A stretch of 64,000 nucleotides of DNA from Linnemannia schmuckeri (lineage: Eukaryota; Mortierellomycota; Mortierellomycetes; Mortierellales; Mortierellaceae): the NCBI GenBank assembly GCA_029449235.1, contig JANATG010000008.1, forward strand, positions 1,984,001-2,048,000, given 5' to 3'. A model generated the notes under the pieces. It made no database searches. It was not told where the DNA came from and saw only the letters and a list, made by a program, of their open reading frames with translations. Positions 8,749-22,203 of the stretch are shown piece by piece (within the stretch, counting starts at the first letter, position 1; each line of letters begins with the position of its first letter). Both the position numbers and the translations under genes were made by a program.

Positions 8749-11700
8749 CTACGGTGTAGGTACAGGAGCTGGCGGTAGTGAAGTGGGTATCGTCGCCGGC
8801 ACAAGGCGCTGAATAGTAAACGTCCTAGTAATCCAATAATCATATCCCTCCGGCTTCTCAGGATCCCCAAACATCCTCAACGCTCGAATCCGCAACCGAT
8901 AACGACCATTTGGAACCACCAACTGGATCTGTTTCGGATCCGCCCCAGGAGTCGCTAACTTTGCCTTCTTTTTAAAGTTTCGTAACAGATGGTCGTTCCT
9001 GGCCTGCGCTGTCTCGTCGTCACTGTCTCCTTCAGCGTCGTCGACTTCGTTGGCTTCCTTCCTACTCTTCTTCTTGCTCTTCTTGTTGTTGTTATTGTTG
9101 TTTTCGACCTCGTCGTCGATGTTGGCTTCGCTGTCGTTGTCAACAACAGGTGTCTTCCGCCGGACTATGGATTGTCCTTCCATATCATATCCACTTCGAC
9201 GTTCCAAAAGTCTAGTATCATGCCCGCTCACAACATTCGACGCCGTCTGGTCCTGAGCCGATTGCATCTGAGATGTCGAACCCTCACCTTCCTCTCCGTC
9301 AGAGTGAGCCCTCATCCCATACACCAAATCCAACCCAGGCGGATGTCTCAACGGCCTTGACTCTCCTGACGACACAAAATCTCGACTATTGTTCTTACCA
9401 TCACCCTCACCACCCAGATCCAAAGTCCCATCCCACTGCACAGCCGTAACAATCGACTCAGGAAGGTTCCTGCTCAAATGCTCGTTGGAGGCCACCCTAC
9501 CAATGACCTTGTAATCCTCTGGGTCTACCGTCCCGTCTGGGTCATCGTTGTTATTGTCTCGCTCTTGTAGAGGATTGCTTTCAGGAGGAGCGCTGATAAG
9601 ATCCATGACGAGGTACTGGGTCGGGTTCTGGAGACAGAATGTAAGGATTGGAATATCGGTCCCGTTAAAGGTGTAGACAAAGTCGGTCCTGTTAGCTCCG
9701 CTGCCTAGCATTTGGCACAGCGCCGTCTGGTTGTTGACTTGCAGTTCTTTCTCTGTCGGACGGAGGAAGATGGGCAGTGTCTTCATCTTTCCGACAACTC
9801 CGGCGTACGAGACATGGATCGCGTCGGAGAATGATGGTGAGGACGATATCGATGCAGACAAGTAGTCGCCAGCCGGGTTACTATCTACCTCTGCCCCTGT
9901 CGTCACACCCGCCGATACCTCTGTCCTCAATGATGTCGAATACAATGACGAACGCGAAACGGCACGGATAACAATATATCCAGAATAAATCCAATGCTGA
10001 TCCTCAGGGATCCCCGTTGGCGGGAAAATCGTCACCGCAACCCGTCGTTGCCCGCCACCTCCAGGAACTTGGATACTATTTTCTGAACTTGCAAACTCAA
10101 CTGCCGCCCTGGCCTCAGCAAACATCACATCGTCCACCTCCTTGTCAGTCGGAATGGTGACATTAAAGACGTCCAGGTTCCGAAGCTTGGTCTCCTTGTT
10201 CTCAATCGACAGCTCGTGAAGCCCCTCCGCCGAAATGTGCGATAGCTCATACCGTACGGTGTGAGGCCCATAATTGGAGATGGTGATGTATCGTGTCTGC
10301 CCTCTTCGTTTCCCCTTCTCAGAAGACTCCAATTCCGCAGCTACCGTATCATTCAACTCCAGCATCGCAGGAAAGACATTCGTCAAACTGATAGGCGGAA
10401 CAACACCCACCGTTTCGCTATCCACCAGCTCAGGCTTCACTTTGTACGCCAAACTCGCCAGCGCCCGATAAATATTCACCATCCCAGACCCCTGCTTCGC
10501 CACCGACTCGACATAAGCTCGCCCTTCTCCCTCACCACCACTTTCACCTCTATTTCCATGCTCACGTTGCGCAAGCGGCAAAGAAGACCCCGGCTCCTGC
10601 TTCACATCTGCCCCCAAAATCTTGGGATCCGGATCCATCAAAATATCGTATTTCGCATGGTTTCTGAACACATAGGCTGGCTCTGCAGTGTTCTTGAATG
10701 TTGCGTAAATCCGTTGGATATGTGCCGCCGTTAACGAAAGCGAGGAGGAGGAGGAAGGGTCTCCTTCACCTTCTCTTCCTTTTGCGTCGAGGTTTCGCAG
10801 GCGCTCGATTGCTAGCGCCAATGCTCCCGCAAGATGTGGACTCGCCATCGAGGTTCCTGAAAGTGTCGTGTAACTCCCGTTAACCACAGGCCTAAATGCA
10901 AACGGCATATTTTACACGTGTGAGCTTTTTAGTACAAAACGAAAAAAAAGAAAAATCAAAATGCTGGCAATTTCTGCGAACAACTGTTACCATGTCGAAT
11001 AGATGTTTTCGCCTGGAGCACCAATATCCTATCGATATAAAGAAAAGTTGAATATTAATAGAATTACAAAACCTCCAAAAAACAGTATAGGATTGTATGG
11101 CACGCTTCCATTACATTCACCAATCAGTCTTACAGGTTTGATATGAAGCTCATTGTCAAGCCCATAAGAACTAAACAGGGACATAGACCCGCCTGCAGGG
11201 TTGACAAACGCCGTTGGGTTCTCGCTGAACGACGCCGTTGTTTCTCCCGTAAGTCTTCCTCCTCCCGCAATTGGCGGAGCGATAGATTTCAAATATGAGA
11301 ACAAGAGTTGTCCCTCTCTTTGAGACATGGCTCCCGACAGGATCTTTGTATCCTTGATATCGGCATTCAACGGGTCAGGTTGGTTGTTGACAAACAGGAT
11401 TCCTGCTGCTCCTTTTGCTAATGCGTTCTCTGCCTGTTTGGCCATGATGTGGAGGGGAAAAATCCATTAAACGGAGTAAGTCGTCACTGTTGTACTTGAT
11501 TTCGAGAATTCAGCTAAAGAAATATTGGGGATGATGGGGTTTCGCTTGTACTGTGTACCTTCTGAGAAAACAAACAGTCGCCTCGAAGAACGAGTACGGC
11601 CTTCCCTGTGAGATCGTCCTTGAGAGGGTCACATCCAGTTCCAAGTTCCGTCCCATTCAATAATGCCACCAGTGGAAGTTTTCGGTCCAGTCCAAGGTGA

Positions 11701-13696
11701 TCTGGCCTTTTAAACACTACATGTCACACGCAAAAAAAAAAATAATCGTCAGAGCTAGCACTGAAGAACACCACTGAGCGAACACATGACATTGATGACA
11801 CACTCAACCAATACTTACGAAAATACTGCCCTGGCGCCAGAGGGATGGTAAAAGAGGTGAGCAAAGTCCTAGTATTAATAAACGAAGCAACCGACAGGAC
11901 ACCGCGTCCAATGGCGACATAGTTGGTACTGAAAAGTCCCTGAGTATTCTCGTTTCCATGCGAGACAGTGACCATGATCCCCTTGTCCTGCATCCGACTG
12001 ATAGTCTTCGAGACCGGGCTTCCCGGCCACCCGTTAGGTTCTCCAATCGACAGGTTGATGACATCCATTTTGTCCTTTGCAGCCCGTTCCAGTGCTGCGA
12101 TGATCACATCGTCATTGCTGCTCCCGTTGCACCCCAGTACACGGTACGCTCCCAAGATCACTATTTTTTTTGTTGTCATCCAATGCGGTATTGTTGTTAG
12201 CACAAAGACAAAAAAAAATAAAATACACCCGTCATTGTTGCTGTGCGACTCAAAAATAGGTACATACCTTTAGGTGCAACACCCATGACGACTTCATTAT
12301 TGGCACCAACGATCCCTGCAACATGCGATCCATGCCCTGCACAGTCCATGGGGTCCGCAGATGGTACGGGTGTATTCTTGCCGGTATAGTTATTACCGAC
12401 AAAGTCATGCCCATATGCAACCTTGCAGCCCGGTCCGAAACACCCACCCAATGCCGGATGCTACAATTGATGATTTCACACAGAAAAAAGAGCGTTAGTT
12501 GGTGTGTTCAAGCGAATGCATACAATCATTAACAAAGGATGTCTATATTAGCATTCCATAGCTTACGGTGTAATCGATTCCGGTATCTATAAACAGCAAT
12601 GAGATGAAAAGGGAGGGTTTGCTTTTCAGTCAACACCATTTTGTAGCAAACAGTCATTTATCCAGATGTTGAATTTAGGCTGCGCCCAAACAGAACAAAA
12701 AGAGTTAATTTAGTTTCCTTACCAATGACTCCGACCTTGACTCCATGACCTGTCAACCCCAGCTCTGCATGAACCTTGATCACCCCCGTCATGTTTAGCC
12801 TATTTGCAACAACGGATAGACGAAACGGATGAAAATATATTAGCGATTACCAGATAGTACACCCTTATTTGTTTTGAGTAACAGAATAGGGCAGGTTATG
12901 AAGGATAGTACAAGGCGAAGACAGCGGAAATTGATCTACTTACGCGCTGGTGACAAGCACGTTCTGCCTCGGTTGAACTTGTTCCGGTGGTGAAACGATT
13001 GTCTAGAGAGAGAGAGAGAAAGTAAAACAAGCAAGAATAAGGAGAGAGGGAGTGTGAGAAACAAGATGAAATAAAAAAAAGAAAGGGTATCCAAAGGTGA
13101 CGAAAACAAGGAGGTTTTTGAGTCAAGGTTGTTGTCAGCATCAAATATTCATCGCATCCATGCAAGGAAATAGCGCCGGCTGCCTTCATCCGCATTTAAT
13201 TGCAAGCAATTTTACCAGTGGAGTAACAGCCTGGAGGGCACCAAGTGTCATTAACTCCAACAACTCATCTTGATCAGCGACTTGGGCAGAGATGCCGTTG
13301 AGAAGGAACACAAACTCCTGTCGGATGTGCGCGCTCTTCATGGACGCAAGCTTGGTCTTGAACTGGTTTACTTCCTCGGCGGCTGCGGCTGTTCCTGGTT
13401 CGCTCATGAACTCGAACAAGTATGCGTCTGGGCTAAGTATTATCGTTGTTTCGTTGTTCTGGTATCAGTGCGCAGAAAAATAATATCTTTGTGTTTATGT
13501 CCATCAGTGGTTGCTACATAAAAAAAAATAGTTACCAGAGGTCGATATGGGAGGGAGGAAGGTTCATGACACCTATAGCAGCAGCATCAACAGTAGTCGA
13601 TGATTGAAGGACCATCATCATGACCCATATTGCACATAGTGCAACATAAATACAACTACTACTGCGAGTTGCCCTTGATATGCCATGATGCTTCAT
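8749..13696 (-). CDS. Secreted subtilisin-like serine protease with PA domain
   Basis: Eleven exons join in phase to 1235 aa: 13536-13696, 13216-13432, 12944-13002, 12723-12799, 12567-12586, 12268-12460, 11819-12160, 11559-11716, 11134-11433, 10991-11028 and 8749-10891. The order is: signal peptide (residues 1 to about 38), I9-type propeptide, and S8 catalytic domain with Asp172 (DTGIDY), His221 (GHGSHVAG) and Ser536 (SGTSMASP). A PA insert lies between His and Ser (GCDPLKDDLTGKAVLVLRGD), and an Fn3-like region follows Ser. This is the architecture of C5a-peptidase/Vpr-like and fungal extracellular subtilases. The tail is unusual, with a run of Asn, a Lys-rich and Asp-rich segment, then a beta-rich domain (NGRYRLRIRALRMFGDP). 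Exon 5 is only 20 nt long and carries the catalytic Asp. The likely role is extracellular or vacuolar protein degradation; the exact substrate cannot be told. Confidence 0.92.
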
Positions 13697-15720
13697 CCGT
13701 CAACGATAAATAAGAAAAAAGTGGATAACCGCGAAGCGATCGTTATCTGCGATAAAGAGAAAGTGCGTGTGTGTTGATGGATGGCGCGTGTATATGGTTG
13801 CTAGTGTATGCGTTGGTAATGAGGTCCCGAAGGGAGTGTTGAGCAAGGAAGGAAAGACGAAAAGAGATTAAGGTATAAATAAGTTAATGGAGGGAGGTTG
13901 GCGTCGTCGTTTTTGCGTTGATACTCTCAGTGGAAAGATGGTAGTGCCCTAGAGTAAAGATAGACGGTGCATGCACAGGAGTGAGGACGAGGGGAGAGGA
14001 AAAGGGGAAGAACGTGCGTTTAGTGGTTCTTGGTGTATGTTCGAGGCAGGGGGAGAAGAGGAGAGGAAGGAAAAGAGTGTGAAAGAAACAAAAGAAAAAT
14101 TAAGTTGCCAGGACAAGTCGAAAGAGATTGAAGGGAGAGAGGGAGGAGTGATGCGTTGGAAGATGCAAGGCAGAGATAGTATGATTGAATATAGATGAGG
14201 GTGGTGTCTCGAGTACGGGTAGGGTCAATGGGTCGAACGAGGGTAGCAGTGAAGAGCGCTGTCGCACTTGGCGGGAAGGTAGCAAGATTGGAAAGGGGAA
14301 AAGAGAAACTAAGAAACGAAGAAAGGCGTTGAGAAACAACAAGAGGAGGTTGATGCAATTCGACACGAGATACGATGACAATGCTGATGATGCTAATGCG
14401 GATGATGCTGATAGTATGGTTTGAATAGAAGGAGTGATGGTGGATGACGATGGAGGGCTTGTTTTTGCCAACTCGTCAAACGAAGAAGGGAGGGAGGGAA
14501 GAGGATAGATTGGCGCGAGTGGTACACAATAGCAAAGGATAGGGGAAACGAAGGGAGAGAAAGAAGGAGGACAAGTGGGGGTAGACAGGCAAAGAACTAT
14601 GTGTCAGAGAATATATGTCAAAAGTAAAATCAACAAGTATGCAAATAAAAAAAATAAGGAAAGGTAACAGGAAGGAAGAAGTAGGAGAATAAAGATGAAG
14701 AGAAAAAAAAAGGCAAGAAAAGAAAAGACAACAAAAGAAAAGAAGAGGGAAGTCCGAAGGCGGCCACGAGAAAGAGAAAGTGAGAGAAAGGAAAAGCAAG
14801 AACCCATCGTCACCTCAATTGCTAATCAAGGCACCCGACTCCTTCGCCTTCGCACGGGGGCAACTACGAACTGACAGAGTGACAACATTTATCCCATATG
14901 TCTCCAACAACCACATCAAAGACCCACAATGGGTTGTTTTGGATTGACCACCATTGCCAAAAAAAAAACAACGCATTTCATTCATTTATGCCTCTTAGCT
15001 TCTCATCAACTCTTCATGACGCACTTTATTTCTCTCTTGTTCCTTTCTTTCTTTTTCTTGGTCTCTTGTCTGATTTGTCTTTCCCACCTTCTCAATTCCT
15101 CCTCCTCGCCTTCATCGCTGATCCTGTCCTCTCTCCTGAACCCATCCCTTTTTTTTTTTTTTTTTTTTTTTTGTTATACCCATAATTCGAACCGTTCTTG
15201 CGTAGGCCTGGTCCCCCTCACTCCCTCTCTTTTGCGCACTTTATTATCCTAAACTGCGTTTCTCCGTGGTGGGGCATGGTCTAAGGCACCACTCACCTCC
15301 TGAAATTTCTTTCTTTTTTTATTTCCAACAAAAACCTTCCCCTCTTTTGTCAAAACTTAAATGGGTCCAAACCCTTGACGAAGTCATTTTTCTTCTTTTT
15401 GTCTCCGAACGCAATCCCATGACGCCTCTTCTGCGCTGGCTGGTGTGCATAAAAAAATGTCAATTGTCCAATGTTAAAATGGGCAGATGTGCATCCTACG
15501 ATCAACAACAATGGAACGCGCAAAAGCACAAGCATTGTTCAAAAAAAAAAGAAAAAAGAAAAAAGAAAGAAAAAAAAAATGAAACGACACTTAGCTAAAA
15601 ACTATATACAAAAAAAGTGCCCTTCAGGTCTTCGGAAGGTTAGACAAAAGCATCCCGAACTAGATCTGCTTGTAAAAATATAAAAAACAGAAGCGACTGA
15701 CGACTGTCAAGGACTACTAC
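13697..15720. other. Intergenic region, no gene seen
   Basis: About 2 kb. The left half is purine-rich on the plus strand (13950-14800), and the right half is pyrimidine-rich with a 24-nt T run at 15149-15172. Open frames here are low-complexity Ser/Phe/Leu or Lys/Glu readings without splice partners. The segment next to 13697 is presumably the subtilase promoter. Confidence 0.6.
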
Positions 15721-17490
15721 CTAAAGACGATTACTTTCACTTCGCTGTCGGGCGCGAATCTCATCATCCAACGCGACGAGTCCGCATACAGATCCCGATC
15801 TGAACAGATCAGCAACCGAAAGTGGGTTCGACATCTGGCTGTAGTACCTCTTATGTCCCCTTGACAGGAACTCAGGTCCGGCAACACCATTCCCAACGCC
15901 TCCTCCCATCGACATATTCACGCCTCCTACTCCCGATCCTGCTCCTGTTCCTGAAACTCCAGGCTGAGAAATAAACATACCCCCATTCCCCGTCATCATT
16001 AACGGAGAAGTAGCCAAAGTAGTCGCAAGAGACGCCAACGACGCCGCACTGACGTGATGGTGAGGCTCCGAAAACGTCCGTGCATGGTGAGATGGGTACC
16101 AAGTCTGTTGTGCCAACCACATGGGCCCCTGCTGCTGCAAGATACGTTCCAGCTCTCGTTCTTTGGCTCGCATCGCCGTTTCGGCCTGAATCAGCAGAAC
16201 GTTAATCGTCTCGTTGTTGGCTTCGAGGGCTAGTTTGTAAGCTGCGCCGTCATCCAGTCGGTGATTGGCGCCGTAGCGGAGGAGAACTCGCACGGCAGCC
16301 TCGTGTCCGTGCTTACATGCTAGTTGGAGCGGTGTCCCTTCGTGGATGTTGACGTTTGCCCCGTGGTCCAATAGTGTCGCGATAATTTGGTCGAATCCTA
16401 ATTGCATAGAGTGCAATAAAGGTCGCTATGTTAGTTATAAAATGACTAAAGTCGAAACAAATGCGGGATACAATAAAGATATCCTGCCCATACGCGTGAA
16501 TGCCTCATCCGTTACCTTGAGATGCTGCGTTCCGGAGTGCGCTACATCCTCCCCACATGGTATCAGCTCCACTCTCACACAATACCTTAACAGCCTCCGC
16601 ATGCCCGCCCTCAGAAGCCTGTCTTAACGGCGCCCCGGCCTTAGTTTCAATATCAGCACCCGCCTGAATCAACAACTTCAGAATCTCCACATGCCCCTTT
16701 TGTGCCGCGACTAGGACCGCCTCCTCATTAAACGCATGCACATCCGCCTCATAGTCCATGAGCAATTTCACCATCTCAATATCATTCCCGCGGACCGCAT
16801 ATCGCAAGGCCTTATCAGCATCCTTCTGAATCGACAATCCTCCTGCCAAGACCCGCCTTGCTCTCCTGGTTGATGGAACCACGCTATGGAATTGTGTTGA
16901 TCCTTGTTCCAGGAGTGCGCCTCTTGCCTCTGCGTAGTCCAAGAGTGCCTTGACAGTGTCGCAGGATGATTGTTCGTAAGCTGCTTCGAATGCCTTGTTA
17001 AGTCCACTCTCGGAAGGTATGTAATCCTTTTGCGCCAACAATGTCGCCACCACACCTATATTTACCAAAGAGAGACACAAGGGTGAGTTACGTGTACATG
17101 TACACAAGGAAGAGAGAAAAGTATTAAAATAGCCCTCCGATTGCGCCACGTGCGCAATCCATAACATCCTCGGTTGGATAAGGTGAAATGGTTGGATGGT
17201 TGGATGGTTGAGCAAGTTTGTTCTAAGAATTTCTCCTTGGCATGTTGTCGTTTTTTTTTACTTGTTTATGCTAATGTGATGGTTGCTGTTGTTATTATTA
17301 TCTCAACCAAAAGACTTACTTTGTCGTCCATTCTTTGCAGCCTCACGCAGAAACCAATCAGACCTAAATCCAAGATCGATAGCCGGTTCGCTCTTCAACA
17401 GTTGCTTGACAAGGTCGACGTGGCCCTTTGAGCACGCCCATCGAAATCTAAATCGGCGTGAGGTATTAAAGTTAAAGTCAGTCAAGAACC

Positions 17491-17521
<31 letters not shown>

Positions 17522-19909
17522 CAAAGGAGGGAGGTGTGAGTAAAAAAAATGTCAGGTTGGTCTTTTTTGGAAATGGCGTGCGTATCTGCGAATGGCGTGA
17601 ATGTGTGCGGAAGTGTGGGTATTGTTCTGAGAAAAACAAAAAAAGGCGTGAGTGTGACCGAGCGTGCAGTAGCTCGGTCTAAATGAGGGGAACGAGAAGT
17701 CAGAGCAAATAGGGTACACCCACGAGTATGGTCTGCGTAGTTGTGGCATTTTTTTTTTTTTGCATGGTGTACTGCAGGTATGATCGGGTGAACATACAAG
17801 TACACAAGTGTGTGTGTATGCATACATGTGGGCTGACATGGATTGCATTTGATTGATGAGAGTGCATATCCAAAGGACAAGCAAGCATGTCGGCAGACAA
17901 TACAAAATGACCGATGACAAAAAGAAAAGGAAGGGGCATCGGGTAAGTATGAAAAGAGGGCGTGATTGGAGAGAGGGTGATGGATGAATCGAAAGTGGAA
18001 CTGATTGTGTTTGATAACCTTGTTCAGACAGAAGAGGAAAGTCTGGTTTGTTGACGAGCTGAATGAACCCATTAGCCAAAACGTTCAGTAGGGACGAGAG
18101 AGAGAAAGAGAGACAACAACAAACAATTGAACAACTGTCTAATGATGGATAGGCGATGAACATCCAAACAAACACACCAGCAAACAAACAGAGACAAACG
18201 ACAAAGACTAAGAAAGGGGATACGTATATAAATGTGGTCATAATAGACGCAAAGGGCAATCAAGTGCGTTGCTCTTTGTTATCGCCTCCTTGATCTCCGC
18301 CCAACAGAATTCGAGCCATCCCCCACCTTCCCTTCTCTCCTGCACTCACACTCTCAACTCGCACCCTTGCTCCCTTGACCGACTGTTCCAAAAGAAGCGC
18401 AAGCGCAGGACAGGTGGTCTCTTTTTTTGAGTTCATCCATCCACATCCATCCACTCACACACTACAATAATAACCTTCACAAAAAAATAAAAAAAAGGAC
18501 TCACACCCCCATGTAATACAACGCACACCTTTTCCATAAGTGCTTCCTTGACCATCTATCCCACCTCCGTATTTTACAGCCAGTCCCCCATTCCATCCCG
18601 AACCTAACTCCAACGACGGGGGTTGTGAAGTGGCAAACAGGGGTGAATGAAATCGAAATCGACAAAAAAAAATGGAGGACGAGAGGAAGCGACAAAACGG
18701 GGGGAACAAATGGTGCAAGAGGTGGCTACACCGACGATAAAAAATACCACTCCTCACGCACCCACCTCTTTAATCTCTCATCGTTCCCTCTCATCGTTCC
18801 CTCTCCTCACCCCTTTTCCCTTCAATTCTCTAGACAACTTACATAAACTCTTCTGGATCGCGATAGGAGGCTCCCATGGCCACCAAAAGCAACGCCACAG
18901 GAGCCGTCAAGATCGAAGCTGTCAACTTTTGCAGCTCAACCAGTTTCCGGGTCAACACTTGATCAGGCCCATGCCGAAGCCAGAGATACCGCGCCCGCAG
19001 CGAAGGTGATTTCGAGAGCTGGAAGATCTGTCTGCAAGATCGTACAAAGCTCCGGGGTTCGGTCAGTCGGCAGAGGATCTCCTGAAGGATCTCTGTGGGG
19101 AGATCTAAGAGGTTGACGACTGGTTGTGTTTTCTGTTGATGTTGCTGTTGCTGCTGTTGAGGCGGCAACTGTGCTTGTAGATGTGGCGGAGGGAATAAAG
19201 AGCGGGAAAGGGAAGAAGGCGATGATGAGGGTGAACAGCAGTCCGATGATGCGATGGCGATTGTGGAGGTGGCTTCGTCTCTTCTGCCGTCGTCGTTTTC
19301 TTGCGGTTGCTCTCGCTCTTCTCCCTGCTCTCGTTCTTCTTGTTCTTGGCTGATTCTCGCAGTCGTTGTCATGAAAAAAGTACCAGACGAAGAGTACATG
19401 GGCGGAAGAGTATTCTTGTTGTTGTTCTTGGAAGAGAGCGTGGTCGATAGCGACGACGTCGTTGTTATTGTTGGACTTGTGGACAGAGGTTGCTGTTGTA
19501 AGTGTGATGATAGTCTGCTGTCAATTGAGTCAGCAATTAAAGTCGTATGAGTTACACTGGTGGTAGTGGTAGCTGTAGTAGTGGATGATGACGGTGATTG
19601 TGCTGCTGATAATGACAAACTAGTTTCTGTCACAGGCAGCCTGGGAGTTGTCGAGGAGACTAAAGAGTGGGCGACGACAATAGCGGGCGACAACGACGAC
19701 GTAAACTGGTTTACCTCCGAAAAGGAGGGTGAGGCAGAGGACAGGTCGAGCGAGGACAGGTCCTCAAGCGGTTCGTCATGGGGGGTAGAGGAGGAAGAAG
19801 AAGAGGAAGTGGGTATTGTCGTAGTTGGAGGAGTAGGAGTTGTTTCCCGAACACTGGTGGGCTGTTCGTTGACGATCTGTGAAGAGGGGGAGGCGGATTC
19901 TATGGACAT
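15721..19909 (-). CDS. F-box protein with ankyrin repeats
   Basis: Four exons, 18843-19909, 17320-17447, 16516-17055 and 15721-16397, join in phase to 803 aa. Residues 1-260 are a Ser/Thr/Pro/Gln-rich disordered region. The F-box follows at about 267-310 (LLDLPTEILQEILCRLTEPR). Ankyrin repeats run from about residue 358 to 640, for example ACSKGHVDLVKQLLKSEP, AAQKGHVEILKLLIQAGAD and ACKHGHEAAVRVLLRYGAN. The tail is a charged helix (AKERELERILQQQ) and a Gly/Ser-rich segment. F-box proteins bind SKP1 in SCF ubiquitin ligases, and the ankyrin part is expected to bind the substrate, which is unknown. I start at ATG 19909 because the in-frame upstream extension is low-complexity promoter sequence. 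Intron 1 is long (1395 nt) and holds a 29-nt A run (17491-17519), which reads as a T tract in sense just before the acceptor. Confidence 0.87.
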
Positions 19910-20675
19910 GGTTGGGTTAGGGGCGGTCGTAATGGTGGTGGGGGGTGGCGTAAACAAAAAAGGGAAGGGGTGGTGGTGGTTGTGCGAAGAAGACAAAGGA
20001 TGAGAGTATAGAAGTGAAGGGCGTGTGAAATGGATATGTAAAGTGTAGGTAGGGGATAGAGAGGTGTGGTACGAGTAAAAAGAAGTAAAAAAGAAGAAAG
20101 AGAAGAGAAGAAGCAGAAGTAGAGGAGATAAAGGTGAACACAAGAAGGGAGAAATGAACCTTAGGCCCCAGCGGCAAAAGTGAAGAGAGGAAAGAATAGA
20201 AAAAATTGCGCTGCCTTGTCCGACCGTGTGACTTAATCCACTCCATACAGGGTTTGACACACCTCTCTCCTTTGGTAAAAAATTGTTGCATGAGAAAAAA
20301 TGACTGGAAGAGAGAGGGAGAGAGAGACACACAAGGGGAGGGAAAAGAAAGCGGGGGAATGAGATACTGCAATCCCTGGGCGAAAGTTGGATGACACAAC
20401 CAAGAGGCAATAGCGGCAATGCTTTCTGTATTCATAAAAGAACGATATCGGATCGACACTTTTCCACTTTGACACTCGGGATGATGATCGCCGATTAGCA
20501 GATGATACCGGATCCCAATTAAAAATTGGTGGCGCCTGGTGATGGGAAGGGTCTCTCCCCTCTTGTGAGCTCAGCCACTTTGTATCCTCGATTTTTTTTT
20601 TTTTCTGTTCGCCGGCCTTTGTTTGATCGCATTCACGACTCACCTCCTTCAACAAGACACATCCATTCGACAACA
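19910..20675. promoter_or_regulatory. Divergent promoter region of F-box/ANK gene and TRM61
   Basis: A 766-bp head-to-head spacer. It is purine-rich on the plus strand from 20050 to 20400 and has a 12-nt T run near 20591. No clear TATA box was found and no gene is seen. Confidence 0.5.
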
Positions 20676-22131
20676 ATGAGCCTAGCAACAAAACACACCT
20701 TCGCAACATATAAGAAAAACAACACTATCGAAAATGGCGACCTCGTCGTGCTTTATCTGGCAAGTTCATCTTTCTCAGTCTCTTTTCACATTTCCTCCCC
20801 CATTCCTTACATTCCAGAGATTAGCTTCCACCACCTAACACACTACACTCACTTCACAAAACACAACAGAGCAAGGAGAATCTAATCCTGATCCGCATCC
20901 AAGAAGACCAAGAATTCTGCTGCAAATTCGGAAACTACAAACACGCCGACATGGTCGGCCTTCAATATGGGACAAAACTTGGCTCCAACACCGGTCGTGG
21001 CTTTGTCTTCCTCCTCTACCCCACTCCAGAACTTTGGACTCTCATCCTCCCTCATCGGACACAGATCCTGTACATTGCTGATATTTCATTGATCATGTCG
21101 TATTTGGATTTGAAACCAGGCAAGGTGATGATTGAATCTGGGACAGGGTCGGGGTCGTTTTCGCATTCGATTGCGAGGACGATTGCGCCAGGAGGTCATT
21201 TGTATACGTTTGAGTATCATCAGGAGCGTGTTGCTGTAGCGACAAAAGAGTTTGAAGAGCATGGGTTAGAGGGGTTGGTGACGATCGAGTGTCGAGACGT
21301 ATGTAAAAATGGCTTTGGATTGATCAACAAAGTCGACGCAGGTAAGCCTCATTCCACGTTCACGTAAAAGGAAACCAGCTAATGCGATGAATGACCCAAT
21401 AATTACGCGCCATATTAATACCTTCTCTTCCTCTTTCTCTTCACTTGATACCGATAGTGTTCTTGGACTTGCCAGCACCATGGGAGGCAGTAGCGTCCGC
21501 AAAACAGGCCTTCCGTCAGGATAAAATCGGCAAGATCTGTACCTTTAGCCCTTGTATCGAGCAGATCTCCAAAACCGTCACCGCCTTGACCGAACAGGGG
21601 TTTGTCGACATCCAGATGTATGAGTGTCTGATCCGGTTCAATGAAGTCCGGATCCTGCAGATTTCGACATTGGATGAGGCACTGGAGATGGAACGCGCGT
21701 CGGAGAAGAAGCGGAAGAGGGCGCTGCCTAGAGTTCTGAGAGAGTCCTTCAAGAACCGTCTTCAGCAGCACGAGCAAGGCAGCGGCAGCAATACCGATCA
21801 CGATCAGGAGGACATGGAAGGAGAAGAGAAAGGAGAGTCAACAGTGAAGAAGACTCGCGTAGATGATGGAGATCATTCATCACAAGGAACCAGCACGTCG
21901 TCGACTGTGGGAACACCCAGTTCTCGATCGTACGCAGATGTGTTCATCCCTGACGACTCTGCCGAACCCAGGGAATCCATCGAGCCCAAGAATGTGGCCG
22001 TCACCCGTTTGCCGGTCGAACAGCGCGGACACACATCGTACTTGCTCTTTGCTACTTTCACACCAGCCACCCAACAACCCAGCCTAACTGAGCGCAACAA
22101 GGCTGGTGCCGCGATTACTGCTTCCAAATAA
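20676..22131 (+). CDS. TRM61: tRNA m1A58 methyltransferase catalytic subunit TRM61
   Basis: Exons 20676-20759, 20870-21341 and 21458-22131 join to 409 aa (yeast Trm61 has 383). The enzyme transfers methyl from SAM to N1 of adenosine 58 in the T-loop, in a heterotetramer with TRM6. Family signs are the N-terminal LVVLYLSKENLILIRI strand region, HRTQILYIADISLI, SAM motif I ESGTGSGSFSHSIARTIAPG, and motif IV VFLDLPAPWEAV. The C-terminal 130 residues are an acidic and Ser-rich extension. Intron 1 has a GC-AG boundary (donor GCAAGT at 20760), and no GT donor would keep the frame. The gene ends 72 bp from the stop of TRM9 on the opposite strand. Confidence 0.95.
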
Positions 22132-22203
22132 ACGCAGAAGCATAATGAAGTGAACAGAAATGAAAAAAAGTAATTGAAAAAAAGAACTGGGCAATGTTTT
22201 CGT

